In this document: piece by piece, positions 1-8,426 of the stretch
How positions within the stretch are numbered: position 1 is the first letter of the stretch
How the letters are laid out: each line of letters opens with the position of its first letter
From: UBA5734 sp964499985
GTDB taxonomy: Bacteria > Bacillota > Clostridia > Saccharofermentanales > UBA5734
Length of the DNA: 64,000 nt
Assembly: GCA_964499985.1 (NCBI GenBank)
Contig: CAZCMX010000003.1
Location: 1 to 64,000 of the forward strand
Reading direction: 5' to 3'
Translations under genes and position numbers: made by a program
Notes under the pieces: generated by a model
The model's database searches: none
What the model was told of the DNA's origin: nothing
What the model saw: only the letters and a program-made list of their open reading frames with translations

Positions 1-94
1 AAATTGATTTTTCATCATTGGGTTAGAAGTTTTCATGACTATTTTGTATGATTGAAGTGACGATTTCTCGACAAAAAAGTGTGTGAGGTGAAAA

Positions 95-1240
95 ATGGAC
101 CCGGTCCGAAAATTGAACTTTGGCATTGTTGGTGGCGGTGTTGGCGGCAATATCGGCAAAAGTCATTTGCGCGGGGCTTTGATGGATAACCAGGCGGTGC
201 TGGTCGCGGGGGCTTTTTCCCGGGATCAGGAACGAAACCGGGCTTCTGGTGATCTGTGGGGCGTATCGCAGGACCGGGTGTATCCGGACTATGGGACGAT
301 GGTCGCTGCCGAGTCGCAGCGTGAGGATGGCATCGATTTTGTCATCATCGTCACGCCCAATCATCTGCATTATCCGGTGGCCAAGGTATTTCTGGAGCAT
401 GGCATCCATGTCGCCTGTGAGAAGCCGTTCACACTGACGGTGGCTGAGGCGGAGGAGTTGTGCACGATCGCGCGGGAAAAGGATCTTGCGATCGCGATCA
501 CTTATACCTATGCGCATTACCCCATGATCCGGCAGGCCCGCAGCCTGATCCGCGATGGAGCAATCGGCGAGGTGATGGAGATTGTCGCCGAATATCCGGA
601 GGACTTTCAGATGCTGGCCCAGAACCAGAAGCCGGACCACTTCAGCAACTGGTTCAGCGACCCGGCCAAGGCGGGTGAGTCGAGTGTCGTCGGTGGCATG
701 GGCATCCATGCCTGGTACCTGCTGCGCGCCATGACAGGCCTGAAAGAGGAAAAGGTCATCGCCCAGTTCGGGTATTACCCGAAAAATGCCCGTCTGGAAT
801 CGAACGCGCGGATTTTGCTGCGTTATCAGGGCGGCGCACAGGGCGTGTTGTGGACCTCATCGACCGCTATCGGTCATGACTGCACCCTCTCGATCAAGAT
901 TTTCGGCGAAAAGGGCGCGATCGAATGGGAGCATGATGATCCGACCCGTTTGCGCGTGGCGCTGGTAGACCAGCCGGTCCAGATCATGACCTGCGAACGG
1001 GCCTATCTGTACCCCGAAGCCCGGGCGATGTCGCGCCTGCCTGCCGGCCACCCCGAGGGTTTCTACGAAGCCTTTGCCAATATCTACCGCGAGTTCTGCC
1101 GCCATCTGCTCGACAAAAAAGCCGGACAAGTTGCCGGTGAATATTATTACCCCGACATGCAGACCGGACTCGACGGCATGAAATTCATCGCCGCCTGCGT
1201 GCAAAGCAACCGCGAAGACAACGACTGGATAAGGGTTTGA
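95..1240 (+). CDS. Gfo/Idh/MocA family NAD(P)-dependent oxidoreductase
   Basis: A 381-residue cytoplasmic sugar or cyclitol dehydrogenase-like protein. The N-terminal Rossmann fold shows the dinucleotide-binding run GIVGGGVGG at residues 10-18, and the family EKP motif is at residues 109-111 in the usual context ACEKPFTLT. The C-terminal half has the alpha/beta sheet domain with the GGMGIHAWYLL segment that typically lines the substrate pocket. The start is supported by GAGGTG at 85-90, four bases upstream of ATG. It converges on the fructan/sugar-transport operon, so a role in carbohydrate conversion is likely, but the substrate cannot be read from the sequence. Length is normal for the family. 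Confidence 0.9.
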   Translation: MDPVRKLNFGIVGGGVGGNIGKSHLRGALMDNQAVLVAGAFSRDQERNRASGDLWGVSQDRVYPDYGTMVAAESQREDGIDFVIIVTPNHLHYPVAKVFLEHGIHVACEKPFTLTVAEAEELCTIAREKDLAIAITYTYAHYPMIRQARSLIRDGAIGEVMEIVAEYPEDFQMLAQNQKPDHFSNWFSDPAKAGESSVVGGMGIHAWYLLRAMTGLKEEKVIAQFGYYPKNARLESNARILLRYQGGAQGVLWTSSTAIGHDCTLSIKIFGEKGAIEWEHDDPTRLRVALVDQPVQIMTCERAYLYPEARAMSRLPAGHPEGFYEAFANIYREFCRHLLDKKAGQVAGEYYYPDMQTGLDGMKFIAACVQSNREDNDWIRV

Positions 1241-1251
1241 GGGAATAGAAA

Positions 1252-1295
1252 ATCCAGTGCCGGACTTCTTCGGGAAGAAAAATCTGGCACTGGAT
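1252..1295. terminator. Shared hairpin between convergent genes
   Basis: A perfect 10-bp stem (ATCCAGTGCC at 1252-1261 with GGCACTGGAT at 1286-1295) encloses a smaller hairpin CTTC-TTCGG-GAAG. It lies between the stop of the oxidoreductase (1240) and the stop of the permease on the other strand (1351). A-rich sequence on one side and TTTT on the other fit a bidirectional terminator. Confidence 0.7.
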
Positions 1296-1350
1296 CTCAT
1301 TTTGAATGATATGGCTTTCCGAGTGCAGAACCGTGTCTGCGAATGCTCGA

Positions 1351-1715
1351 TCAGCTTTTGACTGCTCCGGCGACGACGCCTTCGATGATGCTTTTTTGCA
1401 TGAAGCCATAGAGGATGATGACGGGGATGATGATCAGCATCAGGGCAGCCATCAGAGGGCCGAAGTCGACNNNNNNNNNNNNNNNNNNNNNNNNNNNNNN
1501 NNNNNNNNNNNNNNNNNNNNNNNNNNNNNNNNNNNNNNNNNNNNNNNNNNNNNNNNNNNNNNNNNNNNNNTGAGGATGACTTTGTTTGGTTTGAAGGAAT
1601 TGATCAGAACCATGACAAATGGCACGATGTAGAGAACCAGCAAAACGAGCATGATCAGGGTTTTTGCGGCGACGAGAACCTTGTTCTGGCCGCTCATCCG
1701 GTTTGTGCCAGCCAT
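1351..1715 (-). CDS. Carbohydrate ABC transporter permease (MalG/CUT1 type), broken by an assembly gap
   Basis: Inner-membrane permease of a CUT1 sugar importer. Only the first 48 residues (one membrane segment around LLVLYIVPFVMVLINSF, then the family-typical FKPN) and the last 39 residues (PLMAALMLIIIPVIILYGFMQ followed by GAVKS, a usual MalG C-terminus) are visible. The 100-N run at 1471-1570 separates them, and the two parts are in different frames, so the N run is not the true length. MalG proteins are about 280 residues, so roughly 190 residues, including the EAA loop that docks the ATPase, are missing. The start codon overlaps the stop of the upstream permease by one base (TAATG), showing translational coupling. 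Confidence 0.85.
1471..1570. other. Assembly gap, 100 N
   Basis: Exactly 100 N inside the MalG-type permease. The frame on the two sides disagrees, and about 190 residues of the family are unaccounted for, so the run is a placeholder for about 0.5-0.6 kb. Confidence 0.9.
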
Positions 1716-2596
1716 TAGCCTTCCACCTCCAGTTTCTTGCTGAAGTACAGCTGAACGCCTGTGACGACAGCAATCATGATGAACAGGAACAAGGCCTCGG
1801 CCTGCCCTTCGCCAAGCTTCTGGGAAAGGAAGGCTTTCTGGTAGACATGCATGGCCACCATTCGCGTGCTGTTGTAGGGCCCACCTTTATTCAGGGCAAA
1901 GTTGACATCATAGATCATGAAGCAGCGTTGCAGGGATAAAAAGGTCGAGACGACAAAAGACGGCACGATCAGGGGCAGGACAATGTAGCGGGTGCGATGC
2001 CAGGCATGGCAGCCATCGATCGATGCCGCTTCGAGCAGATCGGTCGGGATATTGCTCATGCCGGCGACGTAGATGATCATCATATAGCCTGAGTATTGCC
2101 AGACTGTGACGATGACCAGCGCCCAGAATGCTTTGTCTGGATCGGTCAGCCAGTTGGATTTGAACAGGGGCCAATTCAGGCCTGCACCCACAAAGGGCAA
2201 GACTTTGGAGAAGACAAAGCTCCAAAGATAGCCGAGGATGACGCCACCTAACAGGTTTGGCGTGAAAAAGCCGGCACGCATGGCGTTCTGGCCCCGGATG
2301 CCGGAAGTCAGGGCATAGGCGATCAGGAAAGCGACGATATTGATCAGGACCACCGATACCAGGACATAGCGCAAGGTCAAAAAGAAGGATTGCCAGAATT
2401 CGGCGTCCTGGAATACCCCGAGGTAGTTCTGGACCCCGACAAAATTCAGGTTATTGCTCAGACCGTCCCAGTCGGTCATGGTCAGATAAATTCCAAAAAC
2501 CAATGGGGCGATCATGACGGTGGCAAAGATAAAGAGGGTCGGCGCTGCAAAAATCAAGAATGTCGCGACTCTATCTTTGAGCGTTTTTTCATACAT
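1715..2596 (-). CDS. Carbohydrate ABC transporter permease (MalF/CUT1 type)
   Basis: A complete 293-residue inner-membrane permease, the partner of the MalG-type protein encoded next. It has about six hydrophobic segments, starting with VATFLIFAAPTLFIFATVMI near residues 10-30. The ATPase-coupling EAA loop is visible as LLEAASIDGCHAWHRTRYIVLP around residues 186-207, matching the family consensus EAA-x3-G. The downstream gene starts on its stop codon. No ATPase gene accompanies this set; many Bacillota use one shared MsmX/MalK-type ATPase encoded elsewhere, which would explain this. The substrate is probably an oligosaccharide related to the GH32 enzyme upstream (inference from operon). Confidence 0.92.
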   Translation of the reverse strand: MYEKTLKDRVATFLIFAAPTLFIFATVMIAPLVFGIYLTMTDWDGLSNNLNFVGVQNYLGVFQDAEFWQSFFLTLRYVLVSVVLINIVAFLIAYALTSGIRGQNAMRAGFFTPNLLGGVILGYLWSFVFSKVLPFVGAGLNWPLFKSNWLTDPDKAFWALVIVTVWQYSGYMMIIYVAGMSNIPTDLLEAASIDGCHAWHRTRYIVLPLIVPSFVVSTFLSLQRCFMIYDVNFALNKGGPYNSTRMVAMHVYQKAFLSQKLGEGQAEALFLFIMIAVVTGVQLYFSKKLEVEG

Positions 2597-2670
2597 AGAG
2601 CTGCCTCCTCAATGAGCAGGCAGCCTGCCAGTCCGGCAGGCTGCCCCTCGATGGAACAAAGTGAATCAGA

Positions 2671-4067
2671 TCAGGTATTCTTCCAGTAGGTTTCGATTTC
2701 CTGGGCCAGGGCCTCATGATTGCCCTTGCCAGCGCTTTGTTCAGCCAGATATTTCTGGAGGATGCCACCGATTTTTTCCCAATGGTCAGCTGGGAGTGTG
2801 GCGATGGTCGGCATGGTATTGCCAGCTTCGAGGTAGCTCAGGATGGAACGGGCCAGCGGATCATCCGGCGCATAAGCGAAACCGGTGAAGGCCGGGATCA
2901 GCTTCATGTCCACTGCGATGGCTTTCTGGCCAGCATCAGAGGTGACCAGCCAGTTGAGGAACTGCTTGGCAGCTTCCTGCTGCTCAGGGGAGTTTTGTTC
3001 TTTGTCGATCATCATTTCTTTGGAAACACCAGCAATGATCTGGCTATTGCCATAGGCAGTGGCGTCATCGCCAAGGACGAGCGGCAGGAAGACATAGTCC
3101 ATGTCATCTGCAGCGGCACTGTCAGCGAAGTTCGGCCATGTCCAGTTGCCCTGGTACCACATGGCGGCCTGGCCTGAGGTCAGAAGCCGCGGCTCTTCTT
3201 CATAGCGGTAGTTCAGCGGATNNNNNNNNNNNNNNNNNNNNNNNNNNNNNNNNNNNNNNNNNNNNNNNNNNNNNNNNNNNNNGCGATCATCAGGTCAAAG
3301 GTTTTCATGAAATCGACAAAGACCTTGTTATCCATCAGTTTGACAGAGCCAGCCTTCAGGTCGTCGATGAATTTCTGGACTGCGGCGGGATCAGAGGATT
3401 GGTTGATATAGACCTGGGAGAACAGGTGGGCACCGAGAGACCAGTTTTCCTGGCAGATCTTGACCGGAGCTACACCGCCAGCACTGATTTTGCCAAAAAG
3501 GGTTTCCAGGTCGCTGTAGGTTTTGACTGTAGACGGATCAAATGCCGATCCCGTGGCTGTCTCGATGGTCTTCTTATTGGCGATGATGCCATAACCTTCA
3601 ACGGTCAGAGGCATCGACAACACTTTGCCATCGACTGTACCGGCATCCAGGGCACCCGGCATGGCGAGGGATACCCAGCTTTCCTGGCTCAGGTCGAGGA
3701 CCTTGTCGGTGAACTTCGGTACGTCATTCGGATCGACCATCAGGATCGACGGGGCACTGCCCGAGCTATACATGGCAGAGGCCGTTTCAAACGGAGAGGT
3801 GCCGGCCGGACAAGGGATGATTTCCATGTCGATGCCGGTTTCCGCCGTAAAGGCTTTGGCGGCTTCTTCCAGCTGTGCGGTAATTTCGCCCTTGGAGTTC
3901 AGGAACGTGATTTTCACATCAGACTTTGCCGCAGGTGCAGCGGTGGTTTCGCCAGCCGTCGTTTCGGCAGGCACAGCGGTGGTGGCCTGGCTGGCACAAC
4001 CGGCCAGCAGGGTGGCAAACAGGGCAACGATCAGAACGAGAGACATCCATTTTTTCATGTTCTTCAT
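2671..4067 (-). CDS. Extracellular sugar-binding lipoprotein of CUT1 ABC transporter (gap inside)
   Basis: Substrate-binding protein anchored outside the membrane. The N-terminus is a lipoprotein signal peptide with lipobox LLAGC (Cys24), followed by a Thr/Ala-rich linker and a type 1 solute-binding fold (KITFLNSKGEI..., PCPAGTSPFETAS, SILMVDPNDVPKF). After the gap comes the typical GQAAMWYQGNW segment, then ELLNWLVTS-like C-terminal lobe and a stop after YWKNT. The N run 3222-3282 (61 N) falls in the protein: 261 complete codons precede it and 183 codons follow it, so little is missing. The frames require a gap of 3n+2 bases, so 61 is slightly wrong. It lies between the GH32 gene and the two permeases in one operon. 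Confidence 0.9.
3222..3282. other. Assembly gap, 61 N
   Basis: Unlike the other gaps this run is 61 N long, which suggests an estimated size. The coding frame needs 3n+2 missing bases, so the real gap differs from 61 by at least one base. Confidence 0.85.
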
Positions 4068-4111
4068 GCTTCCTCCATATCATTTTTCGTTTTGGCATAG
4101 ACAGGCCGGGG

Positions 4112-5278
4112 TCAGTCCAGGATGATTGCATCTCCGGTCAGGTCTTGGACGGTGACAGTGGCTTCACCCTCGACCATCAACTGGTCATAAGGCTGGCGGG
4201 CAAAAAGCAATTGGTGACAGGCGAGCAGCCCGTCATCGGCAAATACCTCTATGTTCGTCCGGTCCAGGAATAACGTGAGCGAGCAAGATCGATTGCTCGT
4301 GCGGCTGATTCTGACTCGGCTAAACACATCATCGGGTGTCTCGGGCCAAAAGATGTCTTGGGTCGCTGCATGGCGGTCGAGAATAAGTTCATTGTCATCG
4401 TTCAGCTGGATCGACCAGTGCTCATCGCAGTCATTGCTCAAGCGCAACTGGAAGGCCCCCTGAGCCTGGATCCGGATCACCGCTGGATTGGCCAGGGGAC
4501 TTATGGTGCCTGGCTGATCGCTCACCGGGGTGGGTTTTGCAGCGCTCAGCCTGGATAAATCAGGCCAGGGACTGGCTGCCAGGCGCAAGCCTTGGCTGGT
4601 CGCAAGCAGGCGCAAGGCCCGGGGATAAGTCATTTGGCCCCTATAGTGCTGCGTCGGCAGGCTCGTCGCGTAGTCCCAATTACTGCCCCAGCCGATGACG
4701 AGCGGAAAGGGGATGCCGGCGAAAGACACTGCCGCATAATTGTCCAAGCCAGGGTCCAGCCAGATAGGGGCTGCTTCCGGCTGGGTGCATTGNNNNNNNN
4801 NNNNNNNNNNNNNNNNNNNNNNNNNNNNNNNNNNNNNNNNNNNNNNNNNNNNNNNNNNNNNNNNNNNNNNNNNNNNNNNNNNNNNNNNNNNNTCATATTG
4901 AAAATGGATGCCATCGTTCGACCAGGCAATGTGCTGAGCCTGGGGTCTGTCGCCTGTCAGCGTATAAAACAGGAGCAGCGGTGGATGTTCTGTCGTTCCC
5001 AGACCAGAGCGATTGTCGGCATCATACCAGGCTGACCCGGAAAAAAACATGCCATCGGCATCTGGGGTCAGGGCGATCGGAAGTTCCTGCCAATGGATCA
5101 GGTCATCGCTGACCGCATGCAGCCAGTGCATGGGACCCCAGCGGACATCGTGCGGATAGTGCTGGGCGAAAAGATGGTACTGTCCTTTGTAATAAACCAG
5201 GCCGTTCGGATCGTTGATCCAGCCTTGGCGGGGCGTGAAATGGTAAACAGGACGGATATCTGGTTCGACTGCTGCCAT
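4112..5278 (-). CDS. Glycoside hydrolase family 32 beta-fructosidase (levanase/invertase type), gap inside
   Basis: Hydrolyses terminal beta-fructosyl bonds in sucrose, inulin or levan. The signature WINDPNG is at residues 20-26, with the nucleophile Asp, preceded by the typical YHFTPRQG and followed by the QHYP-x-WGPMHWLHAVSDDLIHW run. After the gap the protein resumes at the family segment YAAVSF...IGWGSNWDYA...GQMTYPRAL and continues into the C-terminal beta-sandwich. The RDP and EC motifs (transition-state stabiliser and acid/base) lie in the 100-N gap (4793-4892); the family is about 480-500 residues and 354 are visible, so perhaps 130 residues are missing. There is no signal peptide, so it is probably cytoplasmic and acts on imported oligosaccharide. 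First gene of the operon with the CUT1 transporter. Confidence 0.9.
   Translation of the reverse strand: MAAVEPDIRPVYHFTPRQGWINDPNGLVYYKGQYHLFAQHYPHDVRWGPMHWLHAVSDDLIHWQELPIALTPDADGMFFSGSAWYDADNRSGLGTTEHPPLLLFYTLTGDRPQAQHIAWSNDGIHFQYXXXXXXXXXXXXXXXXXXXXXXXXXXXXXXXXXXQCTQPEAAPIWLDPGLDNYAAVSFAGIPFPLVIGWGSNWDYATSLPTQHYRGQMTYPRALRLLATSQGLRLAASPWPDLSRLSAAKPTPVSDQPGTISPLANPAVIRIQAQGAFQLRLSNDCDEHWSIQLNDDNELILDRHAATQDIFWPETPDDVFSRVRISRTSNRSCSLTLFLDRTNIEVFADDGLLACHQLLFARQPYDQLMVEGEATVTVQDLTGDAIILD
4793..4892. other. Assembly gap, 100 N
   Basis: Placeholder gap within the GH32 gene. The frame happens to read through, but the missing catalytic motifs indicate that more than 100 bases are absent. Confidence 0.85.
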
Positions 5279-5352
5279 TGAACTCGCCTCCTCGCAGAAA
5301 GGTGATGGATTTGCCCATGATTGACTGGTGAAAGGTCTGTGGGGTGGAAAAG

Positions 5353-5381
5353 TGGCAACGTTTCCACATGCGCTTACTATA
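5353..5381 (-). promoter_or_regulatory. Promoter -10 and LacI-type operator of the fructan operon
   Basis: Reading the minus strand, a -10 like TATAGT (5376-5381) is followed about ten bases later by TGGAAACGTTGCCA (5353-5366), an imperfect palindrome centred on CG. It fits the LacI-family/cre consensus TGNAANCGNTNNCA at every fixed position. The site covers the likely transcription start upstream of the GH32 gene (start 5278). It is probably bound by the LacI regulator encoded just upstream, or by CcpA; the sequence cannot distinguish them. Confidence 0.65.
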
Positions 5382-5509
5382 TCACCTTCACTGAAAAAGG
5401 AATAGCTGATTTACAAGAAATTATGATAGAACATTCGAATGACATATTATGCAAAATGCACAATTCAATCACCCGGCGCAAAAGGACGGATCGAAGGGGG
5501 CCTTGATGA

Positions 5510-6484
5510 TCAGAGGATGGGCTTGAGGGTTTCCCCGGCAAACAATTCGATGTTGATGATTGCATCTTCACCTGCCGCCTGGTTGTTGATTTTGTCGAGC
5601 AGCATTTCGACGCTTTTGCGGGCCATTTTTTCAACGGGCTGCCGGATGGTCGCAAGGATGGGTTTGAAATAGGGATTGTCCTGGATGCCGTCGAATCCGA
5701 TGACCTGAAAGTCTTCCGGGCAAGCCCGTCCGCGATCACCCATGGCCTTGATCAGGGCAGCTGCAAAGAGGTCTGATGAAGTCAATGCACCATCAAAGGG
5801 AATGTCTTGGGCGAGAAAGTTCTGGACCACAGTCATTTCCTGGTTCAGCAGAACGGTTTCTTCGTAGACGGTACAGGCGACACCCAGTTTCAGCGCCTGG
5901 CGGACAAAAGCTTCACGCCGGTTGTTGACTTCGGTGGGGACCGGCGATGCACTGCCCAGAAACAGCAGCTTCCGGCAACCTCTCTGAACCAGGGCTTGTG
6001 CTGCCAGCTCACCACCGTGGCTGTTGTCAGCTGAAACATGGAGAAAACGCGGGGAGATGATGCGATCGATCGTGACAATCGGCAGATCGGATTGCGGCTC
6101 CGGAAAATCATTGTAGGAAATCATGATGATGCCGGCAACCTGGCTTTTCTGCAGCATTTCAAAATAGCGCAATTCCTTCTCGAGCGCCTGCTCGGAATTG
6201 CACAGAAGCATTTTATAGTCCGCCAAGTAGAGTTCCTGTTCGATAAAATAAGCCAGCTTGGAGAAAAACGGATGCCAGATCGTAGGGATGATCAAGCCGA
6301 CAAAACGGGTCGACTGGTGGCGCAGATTGCGGGCAACGTCATTGGGGACATAATGGAGCGCCTCGACCGCTGCGAGCACTTTTTGCCTGGTAGATTCCTT
6401 GACATATCCTGAATCGTTGAGAACCCGTGAAACGGTGGCCAACCCGACGCCTGCCATTTTGGCGACCTCTTTAATGGTCTGCAT
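5510..6484 (-). CDS. LacI family transcriptional regulator (fructan/sugar operon)
   Basis: A full-length 324-residue repressor. The N-terminal helix-turn-helix reads TIKEVAKMAGVGLATVSRVL (residues 3-22), followed by the hinge helix NDVARNLRHQ. The remainder is a periplasmic-binding-protein-like effector domain with FVGLIIPTIWHPFFSKLA and the late VIGFDGIQDNPYFKPILATIRQP segment. It is transcribed in the same direction as, and 230 bp upstream of, the GH32/transporter genes, whose promoter carries a LacI-type palindrome at 5353-5366. The likely inducer is a fructose-containing sugar or a phosphorylated derivative (inference from context). Confidence 0.92.
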   Translation of the reverse strand: MQTIKEVAKMAGVGLATVSRVLNDSGYVKESTRQKVLAAVEALHYVPNDVARNLRHQSTRFVGLIIPTIWHPFFSKLAYFIEQELYLADYKMLLCNSEQALEKELRYFEMLQKSQVAGIIMISYNDFPEPQSDLPIVTIDRIISPRFLHVSADNSHGGELAAQALVQRGCRKLLFLGSASPVPTEVNNRREAFVRQALKLGVACTVYEETVLLNQEMTVVQNFLAQDIPFDGALTSSDLFAAALIKAMGDRGRACPEDFQVIGFDGIQDNPYFKPILATIRQPVEKMARKSVEMLLDKINNQAAGEDAIINIELFAGETLKPIL

Positions 6485-6577
6485 GAGATGCTCCTTGGCG
6501 GATCAACTTTGCCATTTAACCCAGGTGGATCCTTCACCTCATCATGCCGAAAGCGGACCAGGACAGCAAGATCAAAT

Positions 6578-7378
6578 CTATTTTTTCACCCATTTGTTGT
6601 CAATCCATTCATAAGTCCCGCCTGCTTTGTTCACGCTTTTACTGGTATAGAAATCGACAAATTTATCAATGCTGCCTCCATTGAAGGCGTTTTTATCAAT
6701 CGATACACCCGATCCAATCGTAATCTTTGTGATGCTGTTGTTAATGAACGCTCTGGGCTCGATCGTCTTGACGGACTCTGGCAGGGTGATTTCAGTCAGC
6801 CCCTTGCCTTGGAAAACACCGGCGGCGATACCGGTCACCGTTACACCGCTGATTGTTCCCGGGATTTCGATAACGGTGCCAGATCCGGTAAAGGTTGTGA
6901 TGAAGCTGGATTTGCCATCCAGGCCCAGGCCGTAGTCGCTGGCTGGAACCGTTTCGGCCGGGGGCTCGGTACTGCTCCCTGTATCTTCACTCGGTGGATT
7001 GACGATCAATTGCTCGGCATCTGGCGATCCGTTTGCCATTTGCCAGGTCTTGTCCAGAAGATTCCATTCGAAAACCTTACCTTTTTGTTGAGGGACAACC
7101 GGTTCTGATAAATATCCGGAATCCATCAGTTTGCCAATTCGTGAATCATTGGTTTCCGAAACGACTTCAAACGGGTTCGGGGATGGGGCATTGAACAGAT
7201 AATGCTGAGTGGCTGTATTGAGGACGGCAATGTTTTGCCGATCCGTCGCCATCCGGGCTTTTTCGATCAGGGCAGGAACAAATAAAGCGGCCAAAGCCGC
7301 CAGGACACTGAGGATGGCCATGACAACAATCAGTTCGATCAGGGTAAAGCCGGACTTGAGGTCAGTTTTGCTAACCAT
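6578..7378 (-). CDS. Type IV pilin-like protein with BspA-type leucine-rich C-terminus
   Basis: A 266-residue secreted or pilus-subunit-like protein. The leader MVSKTDLK is followed by SGFTLIELIVVMAILSVLAA, the class III (prepilin peptidase) signal: cleavage would occur after Gly10 and expose Phe11, with Glu15 at mature position 5. The following hydrophobic helix is the polymerisation domain. A Pro/Thr-rich linker (about residues 125-145) leads to two or three LRR_5 (BspA-like) repeats of the type VTGIAAGVFQGKGLTEITLP and VKTIEPRAFINNSITKITIG. No pilus assembly gene (ATPase, prepilin peptidase, PilC) is in the window. This pairing of a pilin helix with an adhesive LRR is unusual. An adhesin or minor tip pilin is the likeliest role (inference). 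Confidence 0.85.
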   Translation of the reverse strand: MVSKTDLKSGFTLIELIVVMAILSVLAALAALFVPALIEKARMATDRQNIAVLNTATQHYLFNAPSPNPFEVVSETNDSRIGKLMDSGYLSEPVVPQQKGKVFEWNLLDKTWQMANGSPDAEQLIVNPPSEDTGSSTEPPAETVPASDYGLGLDGKSSFITTFTGSGTVIEIPGTISGVTVTGIAAGVFQGKGLTEITLPESVKTIEPRAFINNSITKITIGSGVSIDKNAFNGGSIDKFVDFYTSKSVNKAGGTYEWIDNKWVKK

Positions 7379-7405
7379 GGCACGCTCCCAGTTGGTTTGA
7401 ACGAC

Positions 7406-7459
7406 AATATGATGGACAAGGCTATGATTGTCAATTTACAGAAAAACAATCTGACAATC
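7406..7459 (-). promoter_or_regulatory. Pilin promoter with flanking inverted repeat
   Basis: On the minus strand TTGACA (7429-7434) is followed after 17 bases by CATATT (7406-7411), a good sigma-70-type pair 28 bases upstream of the pilin start. The -35 box is the inner arm of an 8-bp inverted repeat, GATTGTCA (7427-7434) and TGACAATC (7452-7459), which could be an operator. Confidence 0.55.
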
Positions 7460-7493
7460 AAGAGGATTATTGCAATTTTCGCTTAATATCCTG

Positions 7494-8297
7494 TTACACG
7501 ACCGTTTCAGTTTCAGCCTGCACCGGGATCTTGCAGGGACTCGAAGCGCAACAATAGGTCAATGCGCGCCCCTTTTTGCCGCAACAGGAGATCACCTCCA
7601 GCGACCGCAAGATATTCAAAGCGGTCTGGGCTGTGCTGCGGCTGGTCCGGGCTGCTTTGGCATAATCCATACTGGTGAACGGGTCTGGCAGGCCCGCTGG
7701 CAGCAATTGGGCAAAATCGGCCGGGGAATGCAGCCACAGTTCATGGTCCAGGGCGAGGGGCAGACGGTCACTGCGGTGGGAGCCTTTTTTTCGGTCCGCA
7801 CTCCAACCGTTCAGCAGCCGGTATTCCTCCAGGTCAATCAGAAGGATCAGGAGCGAGAAATTGGGATGGGTCAAATGGGCTTTGATCCGGTAGAGCTCAC
7901 GGAACACATCCGGCGGATTGCCGCGCTTGGGCGACAGCCGGGGATTGCTGACCAGGCCGGTTTGCGGATCGATCCAGAGCAGCCACTTGCGCGCGGGGAT
8001 GGGGTAGACGACAGTGACGGGATACTCGGGCAGGAGTGCGGCCAATTTGGCATTGAGCTTGTGGAAATGGCGGGTCTGGATCTCATGAATCCTGGCACCG
8101 TCAAAGCAGTCCACATGGAAGGAACCGATCTTGATCTCTTGGCGAGCCGGATCTGGTTCGATATAAGATTTGACAATCGCATGCAGGGCTTTTTCGCCGA
8201 GTGTGCCGATGCTCGCTGCGGCCAGACCGGAGTTGCCGGATGGTGTGAGACGGGCAAGATAATGCTGGCGCACGCTTTCGAACTGTGATTGATCCAT
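7494..8297 (-). CDS. Conserved hypothetical protein, possible PD-(D/E)XK nuclease-like fold plus winged helix
   Basis: A 267-residue soluble protein starting at the ATG at 8297 (weak AGGAT upstream); a longer GTG start at 8339 is less likely. It resembles an uncharacterised clostridial family I recall only by pattern. The N-terminal part contains Glu35, Asp63 (in HVDCF) and an E72-I-Q74 pair after a predicted beta strand (ARIHEIQT), an arrangement like a PD-(D/E)XK nuclease core with Gln replacing Lys. The middle has LLILLIDLEEYRLLNGW and KKGSHRSDRLP. The C-terminus, FTSMDYAKAARTSRSTAQTA plus the following LEV segment, reads as a winged helix-turn-helix. The nuclease assignment is inference; function is unknown. 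Confidence 0.7.
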   Translation of the reverse strand: MDQSQFESVRQHYLARLTPSGNSGLAAASIGTLGEKALHAIVKSYIEPDPARQEIKIGSFHVDCFDGARIHEIQTRHFHKLNAKLAALLPEYPVTVVYPIPARKWLLWIDPQTGLVSNPRLSPKRGNPPDVFRELYRIKAHLTHPNFSLLILLIDLEEYRLLNGWSADRKKGSHRSDRLPLALDHELWLHSPADFAQLLPAGLPDPFTSMDYAKAARTSRSTAQTALNILRSLEVISCCGKKGRALTYCCASSPCKIPVQAETETVV

Positions 8298-8426
8298 CGC
8301 TATCCTATATCCATAGAGATTCTGCTGCCAGTTTAACACAGGAATGAGATTTCTTTGTTAAAATCAAGGCTAGATGAAATGGATCTGCAGATGTCCGCAA
8401 TGAATCACTTGTCACGGAGGTGTCCC

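Noticed and set aside
1351..1773. Frameshift in the MalG-type permease
   Set aside because: The frame change coincides with the N run of unknown length, so it is an assembly effect and not a mutation. The same holds for the binding-protein gene at 3222-3282.
5510..5510. Mobile element or phage genes
   Set aside because: No transposase, integrase, recombinase or phage structural protein, and no terminal inverted repeats or target duplications were recognised in any part of the window.
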